DNA of 64,000 nt from Physella acuta (lineage: Eukaryota > Mollusca > Gastropoda > Physidae): the NCBI RefSeq assembly GCF_028476545.1, contig NW_026732303.1:98489-162488 (forward strand). The letters are read 5' to 3'. The notes beneath the pieces were generated by a model. It saw nothing but the letters and a program-made list of their open reading frames with translations. It had not been told where the DNA came from and searched no databases. Below, piece by piece: positions 1 through 14,130 of this stretch; position 1 is the first letter of the stretch, and every line of letters starts with the position of its first letter. A program made the position numbers and the translations under genes.

Positions 1-737
1 TTTGTCCCGTTCTTTTCCTGATTCTCAGCTGTTGACCTGCTTTCTAACCTCTCCAATCGTTGGTCAACCTTATCCAGGTGGGCCAACAGTTGAGCCATCA
101 TGGTTTCCACCGTGCCGGTCCCTGTGGGTGGGAATTGTTTCTGTTCCGGCACAGAGACTTTGTCCACCGAACAGTTCGATTGGTCCTCATCCTCGGACCT
201 GCGGATCGCTGAGTTCCTGACCTGAAGGAAGGTCAACTGCGGGTCTTTGTGGACCTCCTCTTTCAACTCTCTCCTTAAGATCGGGGTTGCTAGCCCCTCG
301 ATGAAATGGTCCCTCAGTAGGCGTACATCAATGTCAGGTGTTTTGCTCTTTACCGAATCAAAGGCCCTGTTCATTCGGTGTGAATACTCCATCACACTCT
401 CCGCCATTCTCTGCTTTAAGCCTACGAACCCCGCTAGCAGTTGCGATCCCGACCGTCTCTCCCCAAAGGTCTCCATAATTAGATCCAGCACCTTATCTGG
501 ATCTGATTGGATGGTTTTATCGTGGCATTTGACCTCTGCCCTAACCGTCTCTCCTATACTGCCCATCAGCAGTCTTAATCTTTCCTCTGGTGACATCCGT
601 CTCGAGGCCCAGGCCGCTTTGACCTCTTCACTGAACCTGTTGGTTAAAGCTGGATCACCGTCCCCGTACAATTTGTTAATGTGGGACTCTCTGGGCAGGA
701 CCACAATATGGGTCTGCTTCTCGTCCAGAGTAGACAT
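1..737 (-). CDS. gag-like protein, N-terminal part (runs off window)
   Basis: The frame starts at the ATG complementary to 735-737 and stays open for about 245 codons to the window edge. The protein begins MSTLDEKQTHIVVLPRES. It has an alpha-helical, capsid-like middle with a Q-x-x-x-E-S-V-x-E-Y pattern near residues 110-120, typical of retrotransposon gag, and a charged helical segment (LDKVDQRLERLES) near residue 225 that may be a coiled coil. It lies about 200 bases downstream of the LTR, the normal gag position. No CCHC knuckle or protease is visible because the frame leaves the window. A domesticated gag gene is the alternative, but the adjacent LTR argues against it. Confidence 0.65.
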   Translation of the reverse strand, partial: MSTLDEKQTHIVVLPRESHINKLYGDGDPALTNRFSEEVKAAWASRRMSPEERLRLLMGSIGETVRAEVKCHDKTIQSDPDKVLDLIMETFGERRSGSQLLAGFVGLKQRMAESVMEYSHRMNRAFDSVKSKTPDIDVRLLRDHFIEGLATPILRRELKEEVHKDPQLTFLQVRNSAIRRSEDEDQSNCSVDKVSVPEQKQFPPTGTGTVETMMAQLLAHLDKVDQRLERLESRSTAENQEKNGT

Positions 738-932
738 TTTATTCCTTGAGTAAAAAAAAAAAAAAGAGTTCTTTCTTACCGTGTGTGTATGAAAAATTTT
801 CCTCGTTCCTCAATTTTCACTGTTCCTGAATGTTCGAATTCACACACACACGAAACACAGTTATGAACAAGGTTGACTATGGGTGCCTCAAGCGGCAAGT
901 CTAGTTGAATTCACCCTGCTCGCAGCGCCAAA

Positions 933-1624
933 TGTAACGAGACTATTTGCCTGTAGTGCCAAATGTTAACGAGTTCTGCTCGACAACGCCAAATGTTACC
1001 GAGTCCAACCACTCATTCTACACAACATCGACCACAGTATAGATACTCGAAGATGCAGGTTCGCTATTGATCCTTTTATTACATGAATCAAAGAAATGCT
1101 TCACAATAATATAATGAATCAAAAGGAATGCTTCACAATAATAGTCTGAATCAACTGACCCCCAACAGTCCTCACTAGTCTTCACATAACTGAATGCACA
1201 TGTCTATCGTCCTTCTTAACACAATACGGCTAACCCGTTCAATAACCAACTTGATACTGCCTCACTGACTGACTGATCGAGAGAGAGAGCGAGAGACTGC
1301 GAGCTCAGCCGTCGCCTTCCTATATATCCCCTTCGTATTCGTAATCGTATTCGGTTCTATCATAATCGTAATCGTACTCGATTCTAATCGTTGCATCAGA
1401 ATGTTAATTACGCCGCTTCTGTCGTACAGTCCGATTTAATAAGCCATCTGCATCCTGTCACATCAAAGTTGACAGACCGTATTGCGTTCTTATCGTATCG
1501 CTTCCCAAGATACTACGCCTTGGCTTTCTGATCGTTATCAGCCAACACCTGTGTTATTGCATCAGTCGTGTCAAAGTTGACAGCGCTGTACTGCGTTCTT
1601 ATGTCTCTGGTAACTTCCCCTAGT

Positions 1625-1628
<4 letters not shown>
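933..1628 (-). repeat. 5' LTR, 696 bp
   Basis: Read on the minus strand it begins TGTAACTAGGGG at 1628 and ends CTCGTTACA at 933, so the ends form a TGTAAC/GTTACA inverted repeat. A TATA-like GATATATAGG (complement of about 1318-1327) is the plausible U3 promoter. Just inside the element, TTTGGCGCTGCGAGCAGGG (about 913-931) sits where a tRNA primer-binding site belongs. Two more copies of the CTCG(T)TAACATTTGGC motif lie inside the LTR end (about 950-1000). Confidence 0.7.

Positions 1629-1688
<60 letters not shown>
1629..1688. repeat. (AT)n microsatellite
   Basis: Pure alternating AT of about 60 bp directly abutting the LTR end. Confidence 0.95.
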
Positions 1689-1691
<3 letters not shown>

Positions 1692-1723
1692 CTAATCAAA
1701 TTTCATAATTTTGAAATATATTT

Positions 1724-1892
1724 GTTAGTGGTTCTTTAAAAACTCGGTAATTTGGTAAATTGTGACTTTTGGCTCTTTCGTCTCAAATGATTGCCGACCC
1801 TTTCTTAAAGTCCAGGGGTCGGAAACCTTTTGAGTCGGAAGAGCCAAAAGTTAAATATTACAAAATTTCCAAGTTTTTAAAGAGCCACTAAC
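1724..1892. repeat. imperfect inverted repeat: two hAT-like ends head to head
   Basis: The left arm (GTTAGTGGTTCTTTAAA...TTTTGGCTCTTTCG...GCCGACCC) is the diverged reverse complement of the right arm (GGGGTCGG...GAGCCAAAAG...AAAGAGCCACTAAC). About 10 bases separate the arms. Each arm has the terminal sequence of the element starting at 1813, so a second, truncated copy faces it. Confidence 0.7.
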
Positions 1893-3009
1893 ATTTTTTT
1901 TAAAAATATTTATGGTATTGATTAGATTTAGGCAAATACATAAAAATAAGTTGGTTTTAGTATGAAATAACATGTGTACTTATAAAAACATACACATGCT
2001 TCGCACAAAACAGAATAAAGTATTTTAGCTAGATTCTAGGTCTGCTAGGATAATAAAATCAAATGAAATAGCCTAACTATAACACTATCCCTATCCAAGT
2101 TAGAAGCTAATAACTAAAACAAACTATGTCACTCAAGTCAAATGAATGCACACTGACACATTAAACAAGTCAATTAAAAAAGTCTAGTGACATTTATGCG
2201 CAATTTCCTTATGTTATCTAAAAATAGCTCTGACGTATAAATGCTGGGGTGCGTTCAACCTAGAAGAACGATCGGTTTGTAGGTGTTTATGTAATTTTAA
2301 AATTTGTGACGGAACGAGAGGATATTTTTGAAAACTTTCTTCGGCAATATTGTTCTAAATTATGGCAAAAATCGATTGGTACATGTTTCAAGTCGCTAAG
2401 TGGTCTGGTTGCCGAGATATGGGCCAAAAACTGAATTTTTTCGAGGTTTTTTGGCTTTTCCGGGAAATACATGAAAGAAACCCGGAATTTTTATGGCCTA
2501 TGCTCATTCTCGTAACTTGTTTAACATAATTGCTTTTGGAACTAGTCATCGATATTGCTTTGTTGAGGAGGAGATACGACTTAAAGCCCGGACACACATT
2601 CATCCATACATTCATTCATTCATTCATCCATCCATTCCCAGAAATGACGAGTTAATAAACGCAATTCTCCAGAATGGAAATTGCGCTAAAAATGCCTTCT
2701 GAATTAAATAATTACTATTTAAAATATTGGGGGAAAATGTGCACTTCGGTAGCGGAAAGCATCGAACCACTGCCACTATGCTTGCCACAGCACAGTTGTG
2801 GTGCTGGGCCTAGTACCTTAGGAGCTGTCTTTATACGATGTACTCCACATATTCTTAGTGTTTTTATCATGTTTAAATTTTATTTTTCAAGTTTAATATT
2901 TTTATAAGTTATGAAAATACAATGATATAATTTTTATGAAACTGGCGAGCCGCATATTGACACCAAAAGAGCCGCATTCGGCTCGCGAGCCTCAAGTTGC
3001 CCACCCTTG
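1813..3009. mobile_element. hAT-like non-autonomous element, about 1.2 kb
   Basis: The left end is CAGGGGTCGGAAACC and the right end, read inward, is CAAGGGTGGGCAACTTGAGG. Both have the CAGGGGT-type terminus of hAT elements, and both are followed by GAGCC/GGCTC-rich subterminal sequence (for example AGAGCCGCATTCGGCTCGCG at the right). No clean 8-bp target duplication is visible and no transposase frame remains. The middle (2155-2700) recurs inverted at 16200-16680. Confidence 0.6.
2155..2700 (+). repeat. dispersed repeat D, copy 1
   Basis: The reverse complement of this block matches 16200-16680 closely. Shared landmarks are a TGCGCAATTTCCTTA segment, AACTTTCTTCGGCAATATTG, GGTTGCCGAGATATGGGCC and ATTGCTTTGTTGAGGAGG. 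Short reading frames here are conserved only because the repeat is. It lies inside the hAT-like element, so it is probably that family's interior. Confidence 0.8.
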
Positions 3010-3989
<980 letters not shown>

Positions 3990-4070
3990 CAGTGTTTGTT
4001 TTCCAGACTTTTTCTCCCTGGAGGAGGGGGGGGGGGAGCATTTGAACTTTTCTACGGGGGGGGGGGGGGG
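3990..4070 (+). mobile_element. G-run MITE (hAT-type), partial copy
   Basis: It starts CAGTGTTTGTTTTCCAGAC followed by TTTTTCTCC and two long G runs, matching the left half of the complete copies at 5067 and 17518. The right end is missing. Confidence 0.65.
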
Positions 4071-4621
4071 CTATGTCGGTAAGTACAAAGTAGACTCTTG
4101 GACTTTCAATAGAATGTGATTACGCTTGCTGACTGGAATTGAAAGAATTAGTACAAACTTTTGCGACAGGGACAAGTAAAATTTGATTTTGATGTCTACT
4201 TATAAAGTGTATGCAATTGATAATAAATTGATATGTCACTTTTAATTGTTTTCTTATGCATGTTTTAGTAATTAATTGGTGTGAAAGGGGGCGTTTTAAC
4301 AAGTTTTGCCGAGGGCGCCAAATAACCTGTCGCCGGCACTGACAAGATGGCAGGCTGCCAACAATCTCTACCCATCGCCATCCCGCCCTCACACGACAAA
4401 TCACCCCCCCCCCCACATACACCCACATACACACTCCCTTCCGCGTTCACACCAGGATGAGCTTAGCTATTGTTAAAAAAAAAACAATCGAACTTATATA
4501 GGCACAAAGTACAGTGATTTACAAAACGCAATCGCAAAAAATCTTATGTCTGATTATGAAACTTCGCGAGGAATTCGTGAAACGATGTACTTGGTCGAGG
4601 TTAATTTAAATCACACGAATG

Positions 4622-4795
4622 CAGAGGCGTAGCAAAGGAGGGGGGGGGGTACATATGTCCCCGGGCGCCGACCCTAGGGGCGCCAAAATAAGCTAATTTT
4701 AGCTGCTATTTTGAATTATAAATATAAAAAATATAGGGGGGGGCGCCAAATTAAAAGTTTGTCCCCGGGCGCCGGGAGGGGTCGCTACGCCTCTG
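4622..4795. mobile_element. hAT-type MITE, 174 bp, with target duplication
   Basis: Terminal inverted repeats are CAGAGGCGTAGC and GCTACGCCTCTG. The flanking octamers CACGAATG (4614-4621) and CATGAATG (4796-4803) match at 7 of 8 bases, the hAT target-duplication length. The interior has two GGGCGCC-rich blocks and no coding sequence. Confidence 0.85.
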
Positions 4796-5066
4796 CATGA
4801 ATGACGTCATCCAGTAGTCGGCTGAACGCTTGGCAATCAAATTCAAAACACATTTAGGCACGCGCTGTGCTGTAGATTAAATCGCCTCTGAGTCAGGCAG
4901 GTTCCCTAATTAAAATCAGTCACGAGGCTTTTTAATTATCGATGATCGAAGCTGTTCGGAATTGATTTGAAATCAATATCGGAGACAGGTTGTTCTGTGT
5001 TACCACGTGGTTCTGTGTACAATAGAAGGGATGGGGTGGGTGTGACCCTAGGGTTGGAGATTAGTG

Positions 5067-5273
5067 CAGTGTTTCTTCCAGACTTTTTTCTCCGGGGGGG
5101 GGGCACTTAAAATTTTCGGGGGGGGGGGGCGGTAGACTTTCTTCGGGGGGGGGGGCGGATACTGTAAAAAGTATATATATTCTATATAAATTTCATTTCG
5201 TTGGGGGAGGGGGGGGGGGCGGTAGACTTTCCGCGCCCCCCCCCCCCCTAGGAGATGCCTGGAAGAAACTCTG
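5067..5273 (+). mobile_element. G-run MITE (hAT-type), full copy
   Basis: The left end is CAGTGTTTCTTCCAGAC; the right end, read inward, is CAGAGTTTCTTCCAGGCATC. The flanks GATTAGTG (5059-5066) and GATTAGAG (5274-5281) match at 7 of 8. The interior holds several runs of 7-12 G, an AT-rich core (TATATTCTATATAAATTTC) and a terminal C run. Confidence 0.85.
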
Positions 5274-5281
5274 GATTAGAG

Positions 5282-6359
5282 TGTCTAGGGAACAAAACCA
5301 CTTCAAACCGAGGGGTCATCGTGAGCAGGCAAGGAACAACAGTGCATCTGTTTAAGTGAGTAGGCCTAGTACCACAGTAGATTTACCTTTGTGAGTTCGA
5401 GATGGAGGAATTAATGTTCAGCACTATGCCCAGTTATCTTTATTTGCTCCAAACTATCTCGGGTAGTAATTCGAGCTGGATGAAACTCAGGGGACTTCTT
5501 CTTACGGACGCAAACATGAGGCTTTTGGTTTGGCAGTTGTGTGCCTTGCCTCACCGTTCCACTAGTAGCTTTTAACACCTTATTTTTAAAAATTATTTAA
5601 TTAATTTCATTCGATTCTAGCTTATTTCATCTTAAAACATTATCAATACCATAATCGAATATACCCGGACGATCCCGAATAGTCACGCTATTGAACAATC
5701 GATCACTACGTTTATAAAAGTAGAAATTAAATGTCCGAATACGATTAAAAGAAGAAAAAATCTGGGTAGAGGGTAATGTCCAAGACTAGCTTACTGTAAT
5801 AATATATTATTATTTATGAGAGGTGGGGGTGGGTTAAGATGTGAAACATGAGATTAAATCTTGTACCGCAACAACAACAACAAAAAAATCAATAAATAAT
5901 TTTTTTTTTAAATAATCCGAGAAGTGACGAGATCAATTTTTGTGTGACGCCTTTCGTCGCTTCTTTATTCGTAACATTAGACATTTGTTATAGGCCTAAT
6001 GAACATGTAGATGGGGGGTGGGGGGGGGGGGGGGGGGTGGGGAGGATCTACCGATTCAAACATGCTTGTTAATACAAGTTATATTTAGTTCATGTGAAAT
6101 AAACTGCTGACGTACATTTTGTTTTTCTGTTTAATTTGGTACTTGTACTACAATTATGTTAAGATATATTATTAATACGATGAGGATTAATCATGTAAGT
6201 TTTCATTTGTCTGATGAGTTTTGTCAAGTGATTTGTATTTCCTTAATTAATGCAATAGTTTATATCCAATCTTGCAATTGAAATTATATATGATGTTGCG
6301 TACTTATAGTTAATCAAAAAATTAGTTTTAGTTATATGAATCTAACCCATCGTTAAGAG
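5282..6359. other. intergenic DNA, no feature recognised
   Basis: AT-rich sequence with a G-rich run at about 6013-6042 and a (CAA)n stretch near 5870. I see no exon with coding character or splice sites. Confidence 0.5.
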
Positions 6360-6840
6360 ATGTGCAGTGTAGAATCACGCTGTTGTACGATCTATTGATT
6401 GTTTAATGTTGTATAGTCAATGCTGTTTAGAACTACACTTCTATATAGGCGTACACTGTTATATTATATTGTATCTTGTAAAACTACACTGTTATATAAA
6501 AACGTTCTTTGTAGAACTACACTGTTATATAATACTGTACTATAACATTGTACAATGTAGACGTAAACAATTGTAGGTTATATTGTCTGTATACAGTTGT
6601 ACAACTAAACATATTGTAGGACTACACTGTGTTATAATACTGTACCATAATATTGTATCCTACTGGCTGTATAAAGTATTACAACTACTGCTATTTTACT
6701 ATAAAGTAGTACGGCTACAACTTCTGCAATTGTACAACTACACTGTACCATAAAGTAGTAAACTAATGCTATTGTAGAATTACACTGTTTTAATACTGTG
6801 CCGTAATATTGTACCGTGTAGATTTACATTGCTGTAAGCT
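6360..6840. repeat. degenerate tandem repeat around GTAGAACTACACTG
   Basis: Repeated variants of TAGAACTACACTGTTATAT and ATACTGTACCATAATATTG occur every 40-70 bases. They grade into the regular array that follows, so this looks like its decayed older edge. Confidence 0.6.
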
Positions 6841-7374
6841 CTACTGCCTGTATAAAGTAGTACAACTACTGCCTGTATAAAGTAATACAACTACTGCCTG
6901 TATAAAGTAGTACAACTACTGCCTGTATAAAGTAGTACAACTACTGCCTGTATAAAGTAGTACAGCTATTACCTGTATAAAGTAGTACAACTACTGCCTG
7001 TAGAAAATAATACAACTACTGCCTGTATAAAGTAATACAACTACTGCCTATGTAAATTAATACAACTACTGCCTGTATAAAGTAGTACAACTATTGCCTG
7101 TATAAAGTAGTACAACTATTGCCTATGTAAAGTAGTACAACTAATGCCTATGTAAAGTAGTACAACTACTGCCTGTATAAAGTAGTACAACTACTGCCTA
7201 TATAAAGTAGTTCAACAACTGCCTGTATAAAGTAATACAACTACTGCCTGTATAAAGTAGTACAACTACTGCCTATATAAAGTAGTTCAACAACTGCCTG
7301 TATAAAATAATACAACTACTGCCTGTATACAGCAATACAACTAATGCCTACTTAAAGTAGTACAACTACTGCCG
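6841..7374. repeat. 25-bp minisatellite, about 21 copies
   Basis: The unit is TACAACTACTGCCTGTATAA plus AGTAG, with single-base variants. No spacer structure suggests a CRISPR array. Confidence 0.95.
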
Positions 7375-8310
7375 CTGTACTGAAGTCCACACTAGGATCT
7401 CCTACTCTCACTCAACTACATCATGGTCGCATGTTTGATCTGATAGCAGGCTTTAAGACACGACATTCTTCTTTAGAGGAGAATATATGTGTGTAAGTGG
7501 GACGGTGTGTGAGTGGGGGGGGGGGGATAATTAAAGAAAGGGTGGGGAGGGGGAAGGTTAAATGACAAGGTCGACAATATTTTGGGAAATTAAAACAGAA
7601 ATGGTTAGCAGCGGCTTATAGGGAAACACTTCACATAACCATCAAAGTTAGGTATTGATTGGTTACAGATCTATGTAAGATATTGTTTCAGTTTTGTAAA
7701 CACTAAACTTGCCCCAGTCTTAAAATCTCTACGCCATCTTTTCCCTCTCCCCATCCGGCTTTGTTAAGCATCACTATACAGCTTAACTTTTTATAAAATT
7801 TGACCTCTTGATAAAGTTAACTCGTAAAACCTAACAACTTTATATGCTTTAGGCCTCACTCTATACAGGTTTTTTAAAAATCTATTTTTATTCTTATAAT
7901 AAAAACACTTAGCCTAGATCGTACATTGTTTTATGAGCCTTAGTTTTCCTTAAGACTCGCAGTTGACAATTGCATTCAGTGTATCTGTCACACTTATTGT
8001 GAGCAGGCTAAAACGCCGCTCGCACGCCGGCAGTTCAAGTGACTGAGGCAGTCTATAAATAGACTGACGACGACACTCAAGTAGTGTGTCCGTAAGAATG
8101 TGTTGAGCGACGGTGAAATAAAATGTGCTCAAAATGGATTTACATTGTGCGCTGCATAGTTACATAGGATTAACGCAATTATGTATGTATTGTACTAAGC
8201 TCGTAGCTTAATATACACATATGTGTATGTGATATATATACATTATTTGTCCCAATATAAAATTATAAATATGTACATATTTACGTATATAAGTATATAT
8301 TTATATACAG

Positions 8311-8312
<2 letters not shown>
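7375..8312. other. intergenic DNA with a palindromic TATA-like site
   Basis: No gene recognised. Near 8050-8070 the near-palindrome CAGTCTATAAATAGACTG contains a TATA-like core. Whether it is a promoter cannot be told from sequence alone, and no long frame follows it. Confidence 0.3.
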
Positions 8313-8382
<70 letters not shown>

Positions 8383-8434
8383 CTATATATGATATATAAT
8401 GAGATATACGTGTAGATACAAAAAATTTCTCGCC

Positions 8435-8523
<89 letters not shown>
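8313..8523. repeat. (AT)n microsatellites
   Basis: Two long AT runs (about 8313-8380 and 8437-8522) flank a short unique segment. Confidence 0.95.
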
Positions 8524-8526
<3 letters not shown>

Positions 8527-8654
8527 TATTACGTGTATATGTTAATGTTTATGGGTGTGTATTATGTATTGTTTTTTTTTTACATATGTAGCCTCACTCC
8601 AGTGGCGGAACTAGAAAAAATGGGCCACCCCGCAAAAAATTTTTTGGGCCCCCC

Positions 8655-8796
<142 letters not shown>

Positions 8797-9166
8797 AGGT
8801 TCGCTCTCAATTTTTAAAAAAAATTCCATCTGGTACACGAATAAATCAGAGGTTTTCCAACACACGAGCTGGCCCCTTTCAGTTTTCCAAGTGAGAAGCA
8901 CGGACTTTCTAAATCTAGTCCAACACACCAAACTGAGGCTTTCATCAAAACGTTACTAACCGTGTGCCCTGTTTTCCAGAAGTTGAATTAAATGTTAACA
9001 ATGTCGGCAGTTCATTTCTTGAATCTTTGGGCGCGGGTTTGTCCACACTACCAACTAGACACGCCAAGGCATGCTGTAAATCCCTCGGCGACGGTCCAGG
9101 TGTCAGGGGAGTCACGGGGCTCTTGGAGTTACCGGTTACATTACTGCACGGGTGATGGGTGTGACA

Positions 9167-9237
9167 CATTATTTCTTCCGGCAGAGCTCCCCCCCCCTCC
9201 CCTCCCCCGAAAACAGTCTACCCTGGAAGAAACATTG
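9167..9237 (-). mobile_element. G-run MITE, 71-bp copy with target duplication
   Basis: The ends CATTATTTCTTCCGGCA and CTGGAAGAAACATTG match the family termini. The flanks GTGTGACA (9159-9166) and GTGCGACA (9238-9245) match at 7 of 8. The interior is almost entirely C runs. It is inserted in the 2.8 kb element and therefore younger than it. Confidence 0.75.
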
Positions 9238-11421
9238 GTGCGACACCTAATTAGATTTAGTCTTATTTAGACTTATTCCTAGTGTTGTGGGAACGACTGT
9301 CTGTGGGGGCCAACTTGCTCATATGTGATGCGCTCAGGATGACATTGACGCCGTTTGTATTCAAGTAGTAACCTCATCCGCTTATGCAGGATCACGGGGC
9401 GCTAAATCACATATTTCCGTTAGGAGTCCCCACTCCAATAAGTACAAATGTTAGGCCTATGACAGAAACCTTTGCGGGGCTGTACTCAACAGCTTCCCAA
9501 GTTTTCATGGCGATTGGGTGAATGATGCAGTAATGCATAATAGAGAGAAAAATGTTTTTCACATGTACAACTGTATGTGGCCAGGTCACGCGTTGGATAA
9601 CCTTCTGATTTAGGGGAGGGGGGGGGGGGGTTAACAAAAAGCCAGACCCTCACACACCCCCACCTCAATGACTATTAATAATGTTCAATTAATTCTAAAC
9701 GTTCTAATTAATTTCTAAATAATTATATAAAAAATAATCTTACCTGCCCTGTTTAGTGAATTAGATGTGCCTAATACTATGAAAGTAAATTAATATGTGT
9801 TGACTAGATCTAGTGCTGTCTAGTGTCTGACAAAATGTACTGAAGTGGTGAATCGTACGGTTAGGAAGCAGTTCATAAACGATACATTTATCTCCTCGAT
9901 ACTTGTGAGGCTAAGAAAGAGGGATGGGATAGGGGTCGGCTCGGGAAAAAAACTTGAAAGAGACAACAAAACGCCTTGATCTATGTACGTCAGCATCGCC
10001 CATTGTAAAACTTACTCAGGGTAGATAATTTGAAGTATAGGCCTTAAAAGTTTACTATGATATTTCTTGTAAAATCAAAAACAAGTAAACGTATATAAAA
10101 CTGAAGTTTCTAGTATTATATTATTTTTTAAAAATTATTTGTAGGATACAAGATAGTACAGGATACAAATTCAACCACTATCACAAACACATATTAACAT
10201 TGAAAAATGTACAATGGATTTCGGGTCCCCTACCAATGCCGCAAATAAAAACCGCGCATCATGAAAGCCCACTTCATATGTAGCGGCTTTTCGTGCTATG
10301 GACTTTGTTGTTTTTTTAAAAAGAATTTTGCCGGCGACAGCGTGTTTGATTGTAGGGAAATAGAACTCGGCCTTGACGATGGTTAAAAAATACAACTATA
10401 AATAACTGTTTTAAATATGTAAAAAATTTGTCGACAATTTTTAACCCCCTTTTTGGTCCCCATCCCCTGCCCCATCCGCCACAGTACAGTTTGGAGGATC
10501 GGTCAAACAGTTACGTGTCCTCTATTTCGCTATCAAAGGGAGGGGGGGGGGGCAACGAGTCAAAGAAGTCATTCAAAATTTGAAGAGTTGCCTATATTTT
10601 ACACTGTAGTTTGTGTAATGGATTTTATCTTTTGCGGAAGACCGTGGTATAGTGACTGTAAAATAAAGATAATCGTACCGCAGCTACAGTGTTTTTCTTT
10701 TACAAACCAAATATTAAGGCAAAAATTAAATTCAAAATTTTTAAAAAATATTAATTTTGGTCAGCCGTGGGCCCCTAAACGGCCTGCCCCCCCCTCCCCC
10801 CCCCCCTCCCCGCGCGCATTGCGGGGTCTGGCGGGACTGTAGTTCCGCCCCTGTTCATCAGGTAAATGAACAACTACTGACTAGTGTCTTTAACAAAATA
10901 TGCAGAAGTGGTCAGTTTACAGTTCATAGACGGTTCGTTAATCTATGCATTACATCTTATTGTAAGAGTAACGGTGTGGTGAGGGGTAGAGGTGAGGGGT
11001 AGGGGGGAGGGGGGGGGAAGAGAGAGTTGGGAAGGGGACAAGAAAGCGCCGATAAACATCTACATCAATAGTGCCGACTTTTTCCGATCGTCTAGAAGAC
11101 CAGGATAGTCGCCTCGCCGCAACATTTCCCCAGCCCGATTTCAAAGCGTACCGGCACAGTCAAATTTCAGATGCTTCGTCTTTGAAGTTGTCTATATGTC
11201 TGGCGGTCTCTCGAGCTATAGTCTGTGCATTTTTCTCACAGACGTTTGCCGACTATCGTGTTTGTTTGTAACTGTAGAAGAAAGATAATTCGACCTCCAC
11301 CTAATTTTTTTTTTAAATTTTTAAAAAAATAATTTAGCCAGGATTTTTGGGCCCCCAATTGGTCTGGGCCCCCCCGCATTGCGGGGTCTGGCGGCACTGT
11401 AGTTCCGCCCCTGCCTCACTC

Positions 11422-12942
<1,521 letters not shown>

Positions 12943-13485
12943 CATGCTTTTATTTAACTTGCGTCCTCTGTCGGTGGTGCTTTTGTCGTCATAGATCAAA
13001 ACGGGCTGGCGAAATTTCGAGCATTTCTAACCAAACAATTTCTCTACAATTCGGCACGAGGTTCAATACCCGATGACAATGCAATTTCACATCGAATTTG
13101 ACTGACTAATTGGATGACTAATTAATTTTTTATGAATTAATTACATTTCCCCCCCCCCCCGAAATTTTTTTACCGCCCCCCCCCCGAACGAAATGAAATT
13201 TATATAATTTATATAGAAAATATATACTTTTAACAGTGTCCGCCCCCCCCCCCTCCCCGAAGAAAGTTTACCGCCCCCCCCCCCCCCGAAGATTTCAAGT
13301 GCCCCCCCCCCCCCCCCCGGAGAAAAAATCTGGAAGAAACACTGGTCTTCTACTTCTCTTATACGTGCATTAATATTAACAAAGGTATCCAAAAGATAAT
13401 AGAGTGACTCTTGCTTTTCCTTAAAGCTATTTAAATAGTAGTGTATTATAATATATTTAAAGAAAAACATTTATTTTCTCATTTT
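12943..13485. mobile_element. hairpin repeat P, diverged copy interrupted by a MITE
   Basis: The left part (CTTTTATTTAACTTGCGTCC...TTTTTTATGAATTAATTA, 12943-13148) and right part (ACAAAGGTATCCAAAAGATA...TTTTCTCATTTTTAGTG, about 13345-13485) match the two tandem copies at 43796-45110. A G-run MITE lies between them, and part of the repeat is missing at that junction. Confidence 0.7.
13149..13344 (-). mobile_element. G-run MITE, minus orientation, left end missing
   Basis: C runs separate the family landmarks CGAACGAAATGAAATTT, AGAAAATATATACTTTTA and GAAGATTTCAAGTGC. The right end CTGGAAGAAACACTG is intact. It interrupts hairpin repeat P. Confidence 0.75.
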
Positions 13486-14130
13486 TAGTGTTATAGTCTA
13501 TTCCTCATGCCTACTAATCATCAGAATCAAATTAGCTCAAAGCTTTAAATCCAGTTTCAAGATTTTAACGAAATTCGTACTTCCTTAGGATGTATTAAAG
13601 CCTTGCTTCGCGTGCAGTTAAATCTCTTTTCTCCCCCCCCCCCCCTCAATCTCTCCGGCCGGTTAGCCTTCAAAACAGCTGTGTTTGTATAACAACAATT
13701 TTTTCTTTCTCAAAAACCCAAGCGCAGTAATTCTTGATTGAGCGATATGGAAGATAACTCCAAAAAAAAAATGTGTCTATAAAATGTTGTCTTAGCGCTA
13801 ACATAATAAACTATGGTTGAAATTCTAATTAAGTATTTACTTTTCGTTAATAGTAAACTTGTTTTTGGTCATATTTCCTTTTAGGTTTTTTTTAGTGATA
13901 TAGACCTTATCCCTCCAACCCCCTAGTCTACCTTTTAATATTTTACACAGGCAATACATCATTAAAGCAACACAAACTAAAATAGTGTTTCAAAAAAATA
14001 TCCCGGTTTATTGAACCCGATGTGATGCCATACAACTTAATTAATAAACAGAGTAAGTTAGTTAAAAAAAAAACAGCTAATCATGGGTTACTTTTAGGGC
14101 GTCGTATCGGCTGATGTATACAGTATCGGC
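13486..14130. other. intergenic DNA, no feature recognised
   Basis: AT-rich, with a C run near 13633. No coding or repeat structure that I can support. Confidence 0.5.

Larger units (their letters stand above)
1..1628 (-). mobile_element. LTR retrotransposon, 5' part (LTR, leader, gag)
   Basis: On the minus strand an LTR (1628 down to 933) is followed by a primer-binding-like stretch, a short leader and a gag-like reading frame that runs off the left window edge. The gag-after-LTR order and the TGTAAC/GTTACA ends suggest a Ty3/gypsy-type element, but pol is outside the window, so the family is inferred. The visible gag part looks open. The 3' LTR is not in view, so age cannot be estimated. 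The outer end abuts an (AT)n run, the likely insertion site. Confidence 0.75.

Noticed and set aside
247-753. Plus-strand 168-codon open frame
   Set aside because: It is the antisense of the gag-like frame, which has the LTR and leader context on the minus strand.
6841-7374. Regular repeats considered as a CRISPR array
   Set aside because: Direct tandem units without unique spacers, in eukaryotic DNA; a minisatellite.
10453-11002. Proline-rich open frames
   Set aside because: They arise from C runs inside the 2.8 kb hAT-like element.
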